From Monilinia fructicola (Eukaryota > Ascomycota > Leotiomycetes > Helotiales > Sclerotiniaceae): a stretch of DNA of 64,000 nt. The stretch lies in the NCBI GenBank assembly GCA_008692225.1, contig VICG01000001.1, positions 2,096,501 through 2,160,500 of the forward strand, in the 5' to 3' direction. Within the stretch, counting starts at the first letter, position 1. Every line of letters begins with the position of its first letter. The notes beneath the pieces are model-generated. The model was not told the DNA's origin. It did not search any database and worked only from the letters and a program-made list of their open reading frames with translations. The translations under genes were made by a program, and so were the position numbers. Positions 1 through 11,398 of this stretch are shown piece after piece.

Positions 1-880
1 GGCATTCCATTCAAAGTTAAACTTCTTTTCAGTTGTCCTTCTACGCTTCTTTTTGGCAGAAAATGTTGATTGGTTTGTCTCCGCACCCATGTATCGTGTT
101 CTTATTAGAGCAGCTTGTAGATCTTCCGCGTTCGCAGGTCGTTTTTCCCCAGCCACTGAAGCTTTACCCGTACCTGCAGTGGCAGGTTTAGCTGGTTTGA
201 CTGGTGGTTCTGCATCGATTGATTTATCATTATTCGGTCTATTTTGTTGACCATTCCGCATAGCTCGAGGTCCTGTGGGTACAAAAGAAGAATCTCGACG
301 CCCATCATCCGGCTGATATGATCGTTCATAACCATCTCGACCACTTGGAGCAGATCCATTACCATTCCAACTTCCTACAGGTAACCGGTTGTCTTGTTCT
401 GCCTCGCGCTTGCGCTTCTGCTCTTCGACCTCTTTTGCTCTTTTCTCGAGAGCTAATTTTTCCCGAGCAGCTTTGGATATAAATTTGGGCTGTGGTTTCA
501 GACAATTAGTGTTCATACGGGGAACCACTAGACATGCATTGTGAACATGGCTACAAGTTTTGTTTAAAAGGTGAATGACATACCTTTGCTGCAGCCTCAT
601 CTGCCTCTTTCTTTTTCTTTAAAATGTCCTCGATACTCAGTGGACCAGGCTTTGGAGCTCCCCAACCCTTTTTCTTCTTAGGTTCTGGGGGAGGAGGCTG
701 GAGTTCGGACGGAGGTGGCGGTGGAAGATCACTAGAAGGAGGAGGAGGTGGAGCTAATGAGCTCGGGGGTGGTGGAGGGATGGATGAATCGGGAGGTGGA
801 GGAGGAGGAGATGGTGGTCTTCCATGACTATCACTTGGAGGTGGTGGCACTGCGTCGTTTGGATACCCATTTGAAGCCAT
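1..880 (-). CDS. PRP28: DEAD-box pre-mRNA splicing helicase Prp28, N-terminal part (cut by window edge)
   Basis: Spliceosomal ATP-dependent RNA helicase that acts in the nucleus when U6 replaces U1 at the 5' splice site. Exon 1 is 584-880 and exon 2 is 1-489, continuing off the window; intron 490-583 starts GTATGT and ends CACAG with a CACTAAT branch site. Start chosen at 880 (MASNGYP), since the next upstream codons are not ATG. Visible protein is 262 residues: a proline-rich head of repeated PPPP blocks (residues about 13-68), a Lys-rich stretch KKKKGWGAPKPGPLSIEDIL typical of fungal Prp28, then a charged linker with PKFISKAAREKLALEKRAKE and ending KKFNFEWNA. The helicase motifs lie outside the window, so identification rests on the N-terminal region only. 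It is divergent from mL59, with 237 bp between start codons. Confidence 0.85.
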
Positions 881-1117
881 TACCAAGGATGAGAAGTTGA
901 AATGGATGTCTGAATACCAGATAGTATCTATAACTTTACAAATCTCCGAAAATCAAAATATGCAGAACAGTTGGCGCAATGTAAAATAACTTTCGATGTT
1001 ATGGCAAGGCTGAAGATTCGAGGCAACCCAGAGCCTTCGGCTTACATAATCACATATCATGAATTTTATCTTGATATCAACACCACTTCAAAATCTCAGC
1101 CTTCAGTGACAATCAAG

Positions 1118-1803
1118 ATGCTGAAGTCCAACCAATATGTGAAGCTTGCGCAATCGCTTCCGCCGCAGCTTCAAAGATTTTTCGCCCGTTATCCACCTCC
1201 AGCTATCCACCCGCAGGCTAGTACTGTCAATACAACTTCAGATGGGGCGGCATCAGCGACAGTGGAAGCTTTAGATTCAGCTATCCACCCAGCCGTGACC
1301 GAAGCGACATCGCCATTCAAGCCTCACAAGCATCCGATTACTGGGAAATGGCATAATCCTGTATTTTCACTGAGACGGCAGGCAGATCTATGCAAGCTTG
1401 CACGACAACACGGGGTGGAGGAACTTTTACCACACTCTGTGAAGAGTATGGAGGAGAAATTGCGCAAGAGGATGGAGAATGGACTCAGGGTGAAGGGTAC
1501 AGGTGTTGGACAGAGAGTCAAGGGAAAGGAATCCGAGAGGACACTGAAATCGAGGTATGTTTGGACTATTGCATTGAAGAATATCTTCGAGTTCATAGGT
1601 TTATCTTTATTCGAATGGAAATATGTACTAATCTATGGTGTTCAACAGGTTGGAGAAGAGAAGAAAGGCCATGTTAGAGATGCCACAAATGATACAGACA
1701 TGGAAAGAGGTTTGTCTTCTCACGCCGACTCGTGTTTATGTTCGGCTACTAATTTGTATCGCAGAGAGGTCATGGTCGTGGATGGAAGAAGTGGCCAAAA
1801 TAG
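1118..1803 (+). CDS. MRPL25: Mitochondrial large-subunit ribosomal protein mL59 (Mrpl25)
   Basis: Structural protein of the mitochondrial 54S ribosomal subunit. Three exons 1118-1554, 1649-1709 and 1765-1803; introns of 94 and 55 nt both contain TACTAAT-like branch sites. The 178-residue product has the family layout: KQYV-like N-terminus with LPPQLQRFFARYPPP, the HPITGKWHNPVFSLRRQADLCKLA block (compare yeast HPVTQRFHDPKYSLRR), GVEELLPHS, and a basic tail ending GHGRGWKKWPK. An open frame continues upstream to 971, but homologues begin at the MLKSNQYVKLA segment, so ATG 1118 was chosen. Shares a 237-bp bidirectional promoter with PRP28. Confidence 0.88.
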
Positions 1804-2759
1804 ACGTGATAATCAAGATTATTTGGCACAATACCAGCCTTGTCGCAAGACTACTCGTTGTAAAAACACCACATTGGGAATGACTGCATGGGAAAAGGCG
1901 TTTCAAAACATTGTAGGATGGTGCAAATGTACACCATGTATTCTGCAGATTGAAAGATACCTTCGATACACTCTAGGCAGAGTTTCAAAAGTTGCATGCC
2001 ACACAGTTCACATGTCAAGCCTTTGTATCTCAAGGATCTAGGAGGCATCGCCTTGGAATGCATCCTTATAGCACATGAAAATTCCCCGCAACCAATTTGT
2101 TCGAGTTATCGTCCAAGCAGCCATATCACAAGTCTAGCAGTTTCCAGAGTAGATGTAACATATTGAAAGCTTACCTAAACAGCAACTGCCAATGTCCTTC
2201 ATCGATCACGTAGGGAACTGACATGGAATGGAAGTTGAGGCAACCTGAGGTGAGTTGCAACCAAGACCAGTTGATTTCGTGAAAATTTCGGCGTTTACAG
2301 AACTTTGGCGAGGGCCGAAGACATCTGAATTCAAGAATTCCAAAGATTCAGTAGCATACCTAGGTAGCATGTGAGATTCACCTGGCAAGGCGTGATGAGT
2401 GGCAAAAAGTCAAGCAAAGATTTGTACTGTAGTGGAGATGGTATTTTAAGGCTAATAACCGAGTTCTATCTCAGGGGTTGTTAGTCTTAAGTATCCAGTA
2501 TAGTACTGTACTGTAAAAGATCCAAAATGCCTCACTGATCTGCAAGTCAGGTACGAGTATAGGTAGGGAAAAGGAAATTGCTGTATAACCACTTTTCCAT
2601 ATGAAAGTACTGCATATCTCTTTTAAGCAGCGGAAGTAGAAACCGAGGTTGGATTTGTACTGTATTGTCTACTTGTATATTAACGATAATAGGTAGTGAT
2701 TGTACCGGTAAATTTCGGTTCGAGGTATCAATAGTGGTTGTAGCATCTGCGTAAGCATT

Positions 2760-3280
2760 TTTTATTCCCCACTAAAAACGCTCTAATTTCAAAAATTTTA
2801 AGAAATTATTATAAATTCATTTTATTATAATTTTATATTGTAAGAGATATTAATATTTATAATTAAGCAAGAACTTATATAAGGTATAATTTCTCTACAC
2901 AAATAATAATATAAAATAATAATAAAATTAATTTTAATCTTTTTAAATACTTAATAGTTATTATAAATTTTAAAAGCTCTATAATATTACTTAACACTTA
3001 GTTTAGATAATATTACTTAGTACTGTTTTAGGTCTATACCGGGGTAAAAATTTACAAAATAGTATATCTTTGAAATTCTTTTTTATATATTATAAAACTT
3101 TTATTTTTAAGAATTTAAATATACTAGACGTTTATTTTTTAAACTTAATAATACTATAAAGTATTATTTATAATTTTTAACGGATTTTTTGATTTATTAT
3201 AATTTCTTAAAATAAATTCCGTTTTCAGTCAATTTTTATCCCGGCATAGACCCAAAACAACACCAGGTACAATTTTGAAA
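2760..3280. repeat. AT-rich island, possibly RIP-degraded repeat
   Basis: Almost entirely A and T for some 500 bp, in sharp contrast to the flanks. The right half is a recognisable MITE (3016-3267); the left half has no recognisable ORF or repeat ends. Such islands in filamentous ascomycetes usually reflect repeat-induced point mutation of transposon remnants; that origin is inference. Confidence 0.6.
3016..3267 (+). mobile_element. 252-bp MITE, copy 1
   Basis: Non-coding element flanked by TA dinucleotides (3014-3015 and 3268-3269). Its ends form about 28-bp terminal inverted repeats (core GTTTTGGGTCTATGCCGGG at the better preserved right end, read on the minus strand). The left arm differs from the right by six transitions, several of them G to A, as expected from RIP. 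The whole body matches, in reverse complement, the element at 46610-46864. No ORF, so it would depend on a transposase encoded elsewhere; TA target duplication suggests the Tc1/mariner superfamily. Confidence 0.8.
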
Positions 3281-3463
3281 AAGATATAATTCGTTTATTA
3301 AAAGGGCGTCTCGCAGAAAGTCACGGGATTATACTGTAGAAACCCAATTAGCTACGTCTTATACGTGGCGCGCCTTTTTGGGTATGACACAGAGTTCCAA
3401 GGTCATTCAAATTTGAAATTGTTGGAATTTGATGCTTTTCTAAGCTGCACCTCCTGTTGTACA

Positions 3464-3510
3464 GTATCTGTACACAGTGTACACTGTATAGTGTACACTG
3501 TACAGTGAAA
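3464..3510. repeat. Palindromic GTGTAC cluster
   Basis: The self-complementary decamer AGTGTACACT occurs at 3476-3485 and 3490-3499, embedded in further ACAGTGTACACTGT-like sequence, so the segment can fold as one hairpin or as two short palindromes. No function can be assigned. Confidence 0.55.
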
Positions 3511-5275
3511 TAGATCATATCTCGATGTTGATCCGTCTTGATGATAAGATCTTGCAGTAGTAGAATCCATTATTAAAAACTCTTAAGCCCTTGAGGCGAT
3601 CTTTGGCCTTCCTAGCCCCAACAAAACGATATTTCAGAATTGTTGGGGAAAACTCTCGGATAAATTAATTAGCTTAGCATGGCTAGTGATGGTTAGGATG
3701 ATTTAGACCCTTATCCGCCATGGATGATATGCAAGGGTATTTCTATATCATCGACACTTTGATTGGTCAATTGCAACATCAACCTATTTTCATTCGCAGG
3801 TACTGTAAGGTTAAAAGTAATAATGATGGCAACTAACTAACTATCAACTATCAAACCGCCGCCGTTAAATCGAATTTTGTATTTCATCCCAGGAGACTGT
3901 GCTATACTATGCTGTATGCAGTAGACAGACTATCACAGTATTAGTGCCCAAATTAACTTGGCCAGCTCAGTATTGCTTTGATTCCGTTCCCTTAAGATTT
4001 GCGTGGATACAACACTAAACAGTTATCCTAGAAACAGGCTGAATTCCATAGACAAATGAATATCAATGTACAGCTTGAAAAGGCCTCAACGTTCTTCCAT
4101 ATGTCGGCCATATGCTTGGGCTTTCCTCATACAAGCTGAATGGTGCGCGTGTACCACCAACTATTCACAACACTGAGCAATTAAACCATCGACTACTGCC
4201 CCGGTGTGTGCTATTGTCCCAAAGTACTCTAGCGGTGAGGGAAGAAAAACCATCGTGTTCGTTGTCCCCACAGAATGGACTTCCCTCCCCAGCATTAATC
4301 TAGCTCTAGAGCAATATGAAACCAACTCGCCAAGGGTTCTCCACGGCGGTCCGAGAGACGGTGGCGTGAGCTTCAAGTCAATCGGCAGGTCCGTTATCAG
4401 AGAATGAGGATAAGGTGAGGAGGGGTGGCACTTCTTCCTGTATGTGGTGGTACGAGATCACCAGACAATCACTTCATGAAGATTGAGTCTTGAAAGCAAA
4501 TCTCCATTGCAATGTTGTTGACCTGTTGTTCTCGGGATCTGATTCTGGCGTAAGTAAATGGACTTATCAAATAGAAATTCGGGATCTGTATGATCTCCAC
4601 CGAGATTCAACAATAAACAAAAACAGCCTTGGGATTTGGTACACTCCCGGCTCGCCCATAGTAAACCCCACCACCGTAGGATACAGGAGAAGAAATTCTA
4701 CTACTCCGTACAGTACAGTAGTACTCATGATAAGAATTATAAGATCTTCAGAAGGGGGATGAGTTGTGGATAAGGGTGGCAATCGAATCAAGTTAATTGG
4801 ATGTTCGTCCACTGGTTGGGTAGATACTGTATATATTTGGACCTTGGTAAGTAGATATGTGGGTAGGTGGGTAGGGTGGTAGGGACGTTTATCTAATCGC
4901 TTAGTAATCAGATCTTTCAAGATAATAATAGTAATATTAAATTCAGATAATATTTTGGTTCTTGTTATTGTTATTGTATGGATACTAATTGAAAAATAAT
5001 ATATAGCTAAAACGCTTCATTGACCTCAGATTTAAGTTCACCTGGGCATTTCTTCTTCCTGAATATGGATATTTTAGTAAATGACTACAGCATTTAGTAC
5101 TTTAAGTGGGATGGATGTACGGACGAACGAGTGTGTCCATTGTCCACGGGTATGGATGTATTGGATGTGTAATGTATGTGTGTATGTACTCCGATGTGTA
5201 TATGCATGTGTATGTATGTGTGTGTGCTCCGTTTGTGTAATGGTGGTGCATTGATTGTTTTCTACCATTTGCTCT

Positions 5276-5318
5276 TCCCCTTTCCCTTTCCCTTTTCCTT
5301 TCCCTTTTCCTTTCCCTT
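5276..5318 (+). repeat. Pyrimidine-only tandem tract
   Basis: Imperfect repeats of CCTTTCCCTTTT on the plus strand, upstream of the desaturase gene. Polypyrimidine tracts are common in promoters of strongly expressed fungal genes; here it may contribute to the desaturase promoter. Confidence 0.6.
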
Positions 5319-5597
5319 GTCAAAAATGCAGTAAAGAGGCGCTACTCACGAGAAATTTCCCTTTTTTTTCCTTAGGGCGAAGCGACTTCTTTTCTATTAC
5401 TGTACTTCTCTCCCAAGAGTTCCAAGCTCCACAACCCCCCCCATCCACCTATTCACTCACTCATCCTATCCTTCCATCCCTTCCTTTAAGTTCCTATCCC
5501 TTCCCCTCCAGCTCCCTTTAAAATTCCCAATTCATTTCTACATTTACCTCTCTTCATTCTCTTCTACAAAAACTCAATACGCCTCTTGCGGAGCGTG

Positions 5598-5605
5598 TAT
5601 AAAAG
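5598..5605 (+). promoter_or_regulatory. Probable TATA box of the desaturase gene
   Basis: TATAAAAG lies about 240 bp before the desaturase start codon, following a CT-rich region and preceding a (TA)n run. Spacing would give a leader of roughly 200 nt. Not tested by transcript data. Confidence 0.45.
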
Positions 5606-5616
5606 CTAGTAAGTAC

Positions 5617-5638
5617 TATATATATATATATATATATT
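5617..5638 (+). repeat. (TA)n microsatellite
   Basis: About eleven TA units immediately after the putative TATA box of the desaturase gene; probably within the leader or core promoter. Confidence 0.7.
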
Positions 5639-5846
5639 CCTTATACTCCAACCAGTCGAAACTTTCAGAAACTAACAACACTATCTACATAGGTACCGAC
5701 ATAATTTATTGTTGACCAAAAGCTCAATAAATTTCGGTGCATTCACTTTGTCACTTACTCTTAACCCGAATCTCGAATTGATTATCTCTTTCGAAACCTC
5801 ATTCTTTTACTCTTAAAACCTCGGGTCTACAAAAAAGTACAATACA

Positions 5847-7280
5847 ATGGCCTCTACTACTGCCTTACCAAAACCTACCGCCGTCCAAAGAACGGTCACT
5901 TCTTCCACTGCCGAATCCTCCCCTTCAACAGCTGCCGGGTCTCCAGATGGTACCCCTAAACAATCCCCTTCTTCTACTTCCTTGTCTTCTATGTCATCCT
6001 TGGGTGACGATGTGAAGAAGACGAAGGCAACTGGCTATGGCAAACTTATCGATACCTACGGGAACGAATTCGAGCTTCCAGATTATACCGTAAACGATAT
6101 CCGAAACGCAATTCCCAAGCATTGCTACGAGCGCTCTGGAGTTCGAGGTTTGGCTTATGTTGCTCGTGATATTGGCAGCTTGGCCATTACCTTCTTCCTT
6201 TTCAATAAATACCTCACCCCAGAAAACGTCCCTTCCACCCCAATTCGCGCTGTGTTGTGGACTGTCTACACTATTGTCCAAGGTTTGTTTGGTACTGGTC
6301 TCTGGGTCCTTGCTCATGAGTGTGGTCACCAAGCTTTCTCTACTTCAAAAGTTTTGAACGACACAACCGGGTGGATCTGCCACTCTGCTCTCCTCGTCCC
6401 ATACTTCTCATGGAAAATCTCCCACGGCAAGCACCACAAGGCAACCGGAAACATGGAGCGCGACATGGTTTTCGTTCCCAAGACTCGTGAGGATTATGCC
6501 AACCGTATCGGAAAATTTGTTCACGAGCTTCACGAGCTCACGGAGGAAACTCCAATCGCAACTCTTATCCACTCCATCGGACAACAACTCTTCGGCTGGC
6601 CTCTCTACTTGTTCATGAATGTTACCGGCCACAACCACCACGAGCGTCAACCCGAAGGTCGTGGAAAAGGCAAGGTCAACAGCTTCTGGACAGTCAGTCA
6701 CTTCAACCCATCCAGTCCTCTCTATGAAGCCAAAGATGCCAAATTGATCTTGTTGAGTGACCTTGGTATCGCCATTACCGTCGCTGCTCTTGTCATGCTC
6801 TCTAAGACCTATGGTGTTTTCAACATGGCTGTTTGGTACTTCGCTCCCTACCTTTGGGTCAACCACTGGCTCGTGGCTATCACTTTCCTTCAACACACCG
6901 ACCCAACTCTTCCTCACTACTCAGGCGAGAGCTGGAACTATGTTCGTGGAGCCGCAGCAACCATTGACCGTGAATTTGGATTTGTCGGTCGAACTCTTCT
7001 CCATGGTATCATCGAAACTCACGTTCTCCACCATTACGTCAGTACCATTCCATTCTACCACGCCGATGAGGCTACCGAGGCCATCAAGCCCATTATGGGC
7101 CGTCACTACAGAGCCGATGTCCGAGGAGGATCTCTCGGATTCTTGAAGAGCTTGTGGACCAGCGCTCGTTGGTGCCAATGGGTCGAGCCATCCGAGGGCG
7201 CTGAGGGTGAGGGCAAGAAAGTATTCTTCTTCCGTAACCGCAACGGACTCGGCACAGCACCATTGAAGTTGAAGGCATAA
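5847..7280 (+). CDS. FAD2: Delta-12 fatty acid desaturase
   Basis: Endoplasmic-reticulum membrane enzyme that converts oleic to linoleic acid using cytochrome b5 as electron donor. Single exon, 477 residues, usual length for fungal Delta-12 enzymes. The three di-iron histidine boxes are intact: HECGH at residues 157-161, HGKHH at 193-197 and HVLHH at 392-396. Hydrophobic segments flank the first box and lie around residues 300-350. The Ser/Thr/Pro-rich first 55 residues are typical of the fungal family. The third box reads HVLHH, as in Delta-12 rather than Delta-15 enzymes. The start ATG follows an A-rich context and a long CT-rich leader, consistent with strong expression. No frame break. 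Confidence 0.93.
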   Translation: MASTTALPKPTAVQRTVTSSTAESSPSTAAGSPDGTPKQSPSSTSLSSMSSLGDDVKKTKATGYGKLIDTYGNEFELPDYTVNDIRNAIPKHCYERSGVRGLAYVARDIGSLAITFFLFNKYLTPENVPSTPIRAVLWTVYTIVQGLFGTGLWVLAHECGHQAFSTSKVLNDTTGWICHSALLVPYFSWKISHGKHHKATGNMERDMVFVPKTREDYANRIGKFVHELHELTEETPIATLIHSIGQQLFGWPLYLFMNVTGHNHHERQPEGRGKGKVNSFWTVSHFNPSSPLYEAKDAKLILLSDLGIAITVAALVMLSKTYGVFNMAVWYFAPYLWVNHWLVAITFLQHTDPTLPHYSGESWNYVRGAAATIDREFGFVGRTLLHGIIETHVLHHYVSTIPFYHADEATEAIKPIMGRHYRADVRGGSLGFLKSLWTSARWCQWVEPSEGAEGEGKKVFFFRNRNGLGTAPLKLKA

Positions 7281-8338
7281 ATTGATTAGGCGAAATATTC
7301 GCAATCACATATCAGGGTGGAGAGGATCAGTCAAAAAGCAACCAGGGTTTGTGGAGATTTATATGCTTTTGCATTGTCTGTTGATATTCAGGGTTGGGGT
7401 GTTAAAAGGCGCAATGTAATTTCCACTTTTCGAAATCATCCTGCACGTTCGCTCGCTGTAATACGTCTTTCAATGCTCAAAGTCCTTTTGCTTTGTGCGC
7501 TCCAAGCTACAGGTAGACTAGAGTTAGAATGGGAATAGCTAGAATCAGGAGAGATAAATGACAATCATGAAACAAATACTTCTCTTTATCTTCTTCCGGT
7601 GAACAGCAATGACGCTAATAATCTCGATCTGATGGCCTCAAGGTATATTGATGATGGCTTCGACATGCTGGCTTCTCTGCAAGACATTAATGGATTCAAG
7701 TTTTCCCGATAAACCTATCATCAGGATTGAGGGTGGTTACTACATACCGAACCTCAACCTCGACGATCCTCAAATTCCAAGACGGTAGGTAGCAAGAGAA
7801 CAGATTCGAAATGGTCGCCCAGGATGGATGCGTCTGCCACAGTGCTGGATCAAATATGTGAAGTCTTTCGCCAGGCCGGCCAGCCATGTTGATTATGTAA
7901 TTTATGTCGTGGTTTTGCATGGAGTGGGTACAAGGTGGGTATTTCAAGGATGTGTTACTTGCAGGCCGGGACAGCGTGGAGGAGAAGCCGGGACAGCGCG
8001 AATTTCTTCTAAGGTATGTATGTATGTAGGTAGGTGGGTGGATGGATAGATGGATGGATGGGCAGATACGTATATGATACTTGATCTTCCTTCAGTTACT
8101 GAGGACGAGAAGATAGATAGATTGAGACTGATGGAGAGATCCATGATGTAATTAGTCTTTTTGTTTGATTTATATATTATATGTTCATGTGATCGTCAGC
8201 TAGCCTTCCGACCCTCCACGATCTATATGTAGAACAGAGAAGCTCTATACAGTATAATGAAAGAGGTTTCCTCGCTGTGCCATTTATCCCGCCGTTGCCC
8301 ATGGGTATTCATTAATAATTGATCTCCACATCCATAAT
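7281..8338. other. Intergenic region between desaturase and palF
   Basis: 3' flanks of two converging genes. Contains a (TATG/GATG)n simple repeat near 8013-8062; no gene-like frame. Confidence 0.6.
8013..8062 (+). repeat. Imperfect tetranucleotide repeat
   Basis: GTATGTATGTAGGTAGGTG grading into GGATGGATAGATGGATGG; a simple repeat in the 3' flank of two converging genes. Confidence 0.6.
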
Positions 8339-10832
8339 TTACCTTTCATATCTCGGCGGTAAACTCTCGGGGCCCGCTCTCGAACCCGCAAAATCTCCAT
8401 GTGCATCATACCCTCTTCCATATTCATCTTCTTCGTGGAATATTGGCGCCGAAGGTTCAAGATCATGTGGTGCCGAAGCAGCACCTTGCTGACTGCTCTC
8501 GCCCTCTTCTTCCACCTCGGGAAATTCTAAGGGCGCACTCGCTTCGGCTAAAAGCCTTTGACGTTCGAGTTCTTGTTTGTCATCTGTAACATTCGAAGGA
8601 TGCGGTGTAAGATCTGAGAGGCTAGGAGCAGAAGGGCCGAGAGGTGGAGATTCGGTCAAGTGTGAACCTGATGGGTCAGCAGGTTGAGATCTAGGGGGCG
8701 GTGGTAGACCATCAGCGGTGTAGAGATCCTCATCAGCTGGGTTAGGAGGTGCAGATGGTCCAACATTTCCCCTTGCTGCCGCCGATGACGACGATGATGA
8801 TGACTCTTGAAAATCCGGAGGCTGACTAGGAAGAAGTCTCTGTTCTGCTCTCCTAATTCGTTCCTTCTCACTGAGACCTGCTTGCCCATCGATTTCTGGG
8901 GGTGGTACATATATTTGGGAATGTGATGGTGGGGGATATCTAGCATCTTGATCGAGATGGTGGTCATAATTTTGATTGTATCCATAAGAATATGGTTCTT
9001 CGTAATTTGGATCGTAATATTGATAAGGATGATTTGGATATTCTGTATGTGCTTGTTGTATATATTCATGGTCGAATGGCTCCTCATGTATGGGCTTCTG
9101 AGCCAGAGATGGTGTGACTGGCCGCGAGTTCAGAGATCCAGCCGGCTGTTTACCGGTATGCCTTGCTTTATTCCGGGTACTATCAGTAGTCCCGACAATG
9201 ACTTCAAAAACACATGCAACCACACTCTTCTCTCGCCTGATATGATCTGTATCAACAATACTTCCCCCAAAGGCAGCTAGCATGCTGGCGTTCCCTTCCG
9301 ATCTATTTCCTGTGCTTCCATATGTGGCAGGTAGGCTGACAGTTCCAATACGCGGTACATGTCGCTGCTGTCCGGCTAATTTACCCCCAAGATCAACTAC
9401 AACTTCAACTTGGTATTTGAAATTGACCATCTGACCAGGCACACCACCTATGGTTGGAAAGCAATCCTCAGGAACCCTAACGGATGCTGTAACCTGCGCA
9501 GTCAGTGTTGTAGGGTCAACAATGAGCGGCGCAAACGTTTTGCGAAAGGTCTTTCCGGAAGACGCTAGTCGATCCAGCGGAAGTAAGTGACAGACCACCC
9601 AGTCCGGTCTTAGACTTTGGATAGTATTCCTCATGCTTTAGTCTTTCGGCTTCTTTTCCCTTTATATCCTTAAACAATGATAGAGGAGGCGCAGAATCTA
9701 TTCGGCCTTGTCTGTAGAATGTAATTATGATGCCATGCATGCTTTTGATAGCTTTGGTGTGCTGTACGCATATTTTAAGGGGGAGATAATCTCCAGGTAA
9801 GCATCCAGATTTGAGTAATTCTATTGTTGCTGTGATAGTTTTATCCTCCATGGAGTTACTGCTGTTCCCTTGACTATCTCGAGTAGAGCGCACCGACGGA
9901 ACAGGACCCAGACGAAAGCTGAGACCAGTGCTACTACTGATCGTACTATCCGTACTGAAGGTACTTTGAACATCGCTTTGTGCTGGGCTTCGGGGTTGCA
10001 TTTGGTTATCTGAGACTCCTACTTGACTCGCAGATTCATCCTGCCGTGGTGATGTAGCTTCGGTTGTATCACTAACCGACCTCGCGTCCGTATGTTCGCG
10101 AGTTACAGGACGGTCTTTTGGCTTAATAGACCTCTTCCTCTTTGATCGTTTCGATATTGGCTCAAGCGATATTGTTCGGGGTCGAGGGGGAACCAAGGGG
10201 CCAATATCTACTCTCTCCACCAGCTCGACCTTCCTCTCGCACATCGAAGTCGCGGCTATTGTTGTTGGCCGCGTAATCGTTGAAGAGATCTGGTACGATA
10301 TTGTTCCTCTCTCGAACTACTCGCGTCCATTAGTATAAGTCGCATCGGGGTTCCTTCAAAAGTTGCCTACTTCGACGCTTGTGGGAACACCCTTGGTAGG
10401 GAACTCCAGCTCGTAATTGAATCTATATATTCCAGCCTCAAGCCTACCTTCCCCGCACAATGTGACTTCGTCTTGGAAGAGTGAGCAGTAACCGTTCCCA
10501 AAGTACTGTGACTTCATGGGATTGCCGGAGGCATATGCCGCCGTATCTGGCAGTGGCTCGTTCGCTCCATTGGCATTCTTGTAAACATGTACGAAGCCGT
10601 GCAGGCAGACTGTGAGGTGGGTAATCCGTACCGGTTTGACGACGGTCAATACAACGGCTCCCCTGACTAGATCTCCAGGGGCATATCGTCGATGAGGTTC
10701 AAGTGGTTCAATATGGAAGTCTGCCAGGTTGCGCGTACGAGACTTCAATGGAGCAGTGAGTCTAGAAAACAGAGAGCGACCCGTCGAAGCTGTCGGCGAC
10801 GACCGAGTCGTTGAAGTGGCATTCGCGCACAT
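8339..10832 (-). CDS. palF: PalF/Rim8 arrestin-like pH-signalling adaptor (one frame break)
   Basis: Cytoplasmic alpha-arrestin that links the plasma-membrane pH sensor PalH/Rim21 to the ESCRT machinery in the alkaline-pH pathway leading to PacC/Rim101 processing. Exon 1 10371-10832 and exon 2 8339-10316; intron 10317-10370 ends ACGCGAGTAG and contains TACTAAT. N-arrestin domain begins about residue 35 (RNLADFHIEPLEPHRRYAPG) and continues into exon 2 (FERGTISYQISSTITRP, then CERKVELVERVDIGPLVPP). C-arrestin domain covers roughly residues 260-510 (KSMHGIIITFYRQGRID; KTGLGGLSLTSAGSTSVFRK). The tail is Pro/Ser-rich, ending SLPPRYER. A single extra base in the T4 run at 9538-9541 shifts the frame between FRKDLSQ and TFAPLIVDP, near residue 412; with it ignored the protein is about 812 residues, normal for PalF. 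Confidence 0.88.
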
Positions 10833-10862
10833 GCTAATATAATTATATGATATGTTCGCGGT

Positions 10863-10889
10863 GCCAAGTCTTCAATCGTGTCTGCCAAG
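10863..10889 (+). promoter_or_regulatory. Two GCCAAG sites, candidate PacC binding sites upstream of palF
   Basis: GCCAAG occurs at 10863-10868 and 10884-10889, some 31 and 52 bp before the palF start codon. PacC/Rim101 recognises GCCARG, and RIM8 genes are known targets of feedback by Rim101 in yeasts. A GCCARG hexamer is expected about once per kilobase by chance, so two within 27 bp is suggestive only. Confidence 0.35.
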
Positions 10890-11099
10890 TACTGGGAAGG
10901 AATTGACGGAAAGTCGCACGTAGAGTATTGGCAGAACTGCAGATTCCGGGTGACTGCGGGGGGGAATCAACGACAGATGCCAATACTAAGTTGTTATGGC
11001 ACAAAGTAGATCAAGATGCATGGCAAATCCTTGAGAATCGTAATCGAGTAATAAACAATAATAGAGATAAATATATGATAATATAACAAGAAACAGTTG

Positions 11100-11170
11100 T
11101 AAGAAGAATGATAATAATAATAGTAATAATGTAATATAATAGCAATAATAATAATAATGGTAATAATAAT
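11100..11170 (+). repeat. AAT-type trinucleotide repeat
   Basis: Imperfect runs of AAT/TAA units with GTAATAATG interruptions in the palF upstream region. Confidence 0.6.
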
Positions 11171-11308
11171 GAATGTGGTTGTTTTGTACAGGAGGTACCG
11201 ACTGTACTTGGATAACTTGATTTGATCGAGGACCGGGGAGGCAGACTAGTTTAGGATTGACTCTAAGACTTTTGGTATTTGGAACTAGGAGGTAGGTAGT
11301 TTGCCTGG

Positions 11309-11349
11309 TTGATCGATTTGATTGATTTGATTTGATTTGATTTGATTGA

Positions 11350-11398
<49 letters not shown>

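Larger units (their letters stand above)
1804..5846. other. Intergenic region between mL59 and the desaturase
   Basis: No convincing gene. It holds an AT-rich island at about 2760-3280 with a MITE at its right end, short palindromic GTGTAC repeats near 3470-3500, one TACTCCGTA motif at 4702-4710, a TG-rich stretch near 5150-5230, and then the pyrimidine-rich promoter and leader of the desaturase gene from about 5270 on. Small open frames at 4112-4407 and 4490-4920 show no recognisable protein features. Confidence 0.6.

Noticed and set aside
624..827. Gly-rich plus-strand frame
   Set aside because: Antisense shadow of the proline-rich N-terminus of Prp28.
4161..4407. Overlapping frames on both strands
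   Set aside because: Short, no homology recognised, no introns or motifs.
9500..9560. Tiny intron or programmed frameshift to explain the palF break
   Set aside because: Only one base is in excess, no GT-AG pair removes it, and no slippery heptamer plus structure is evident.
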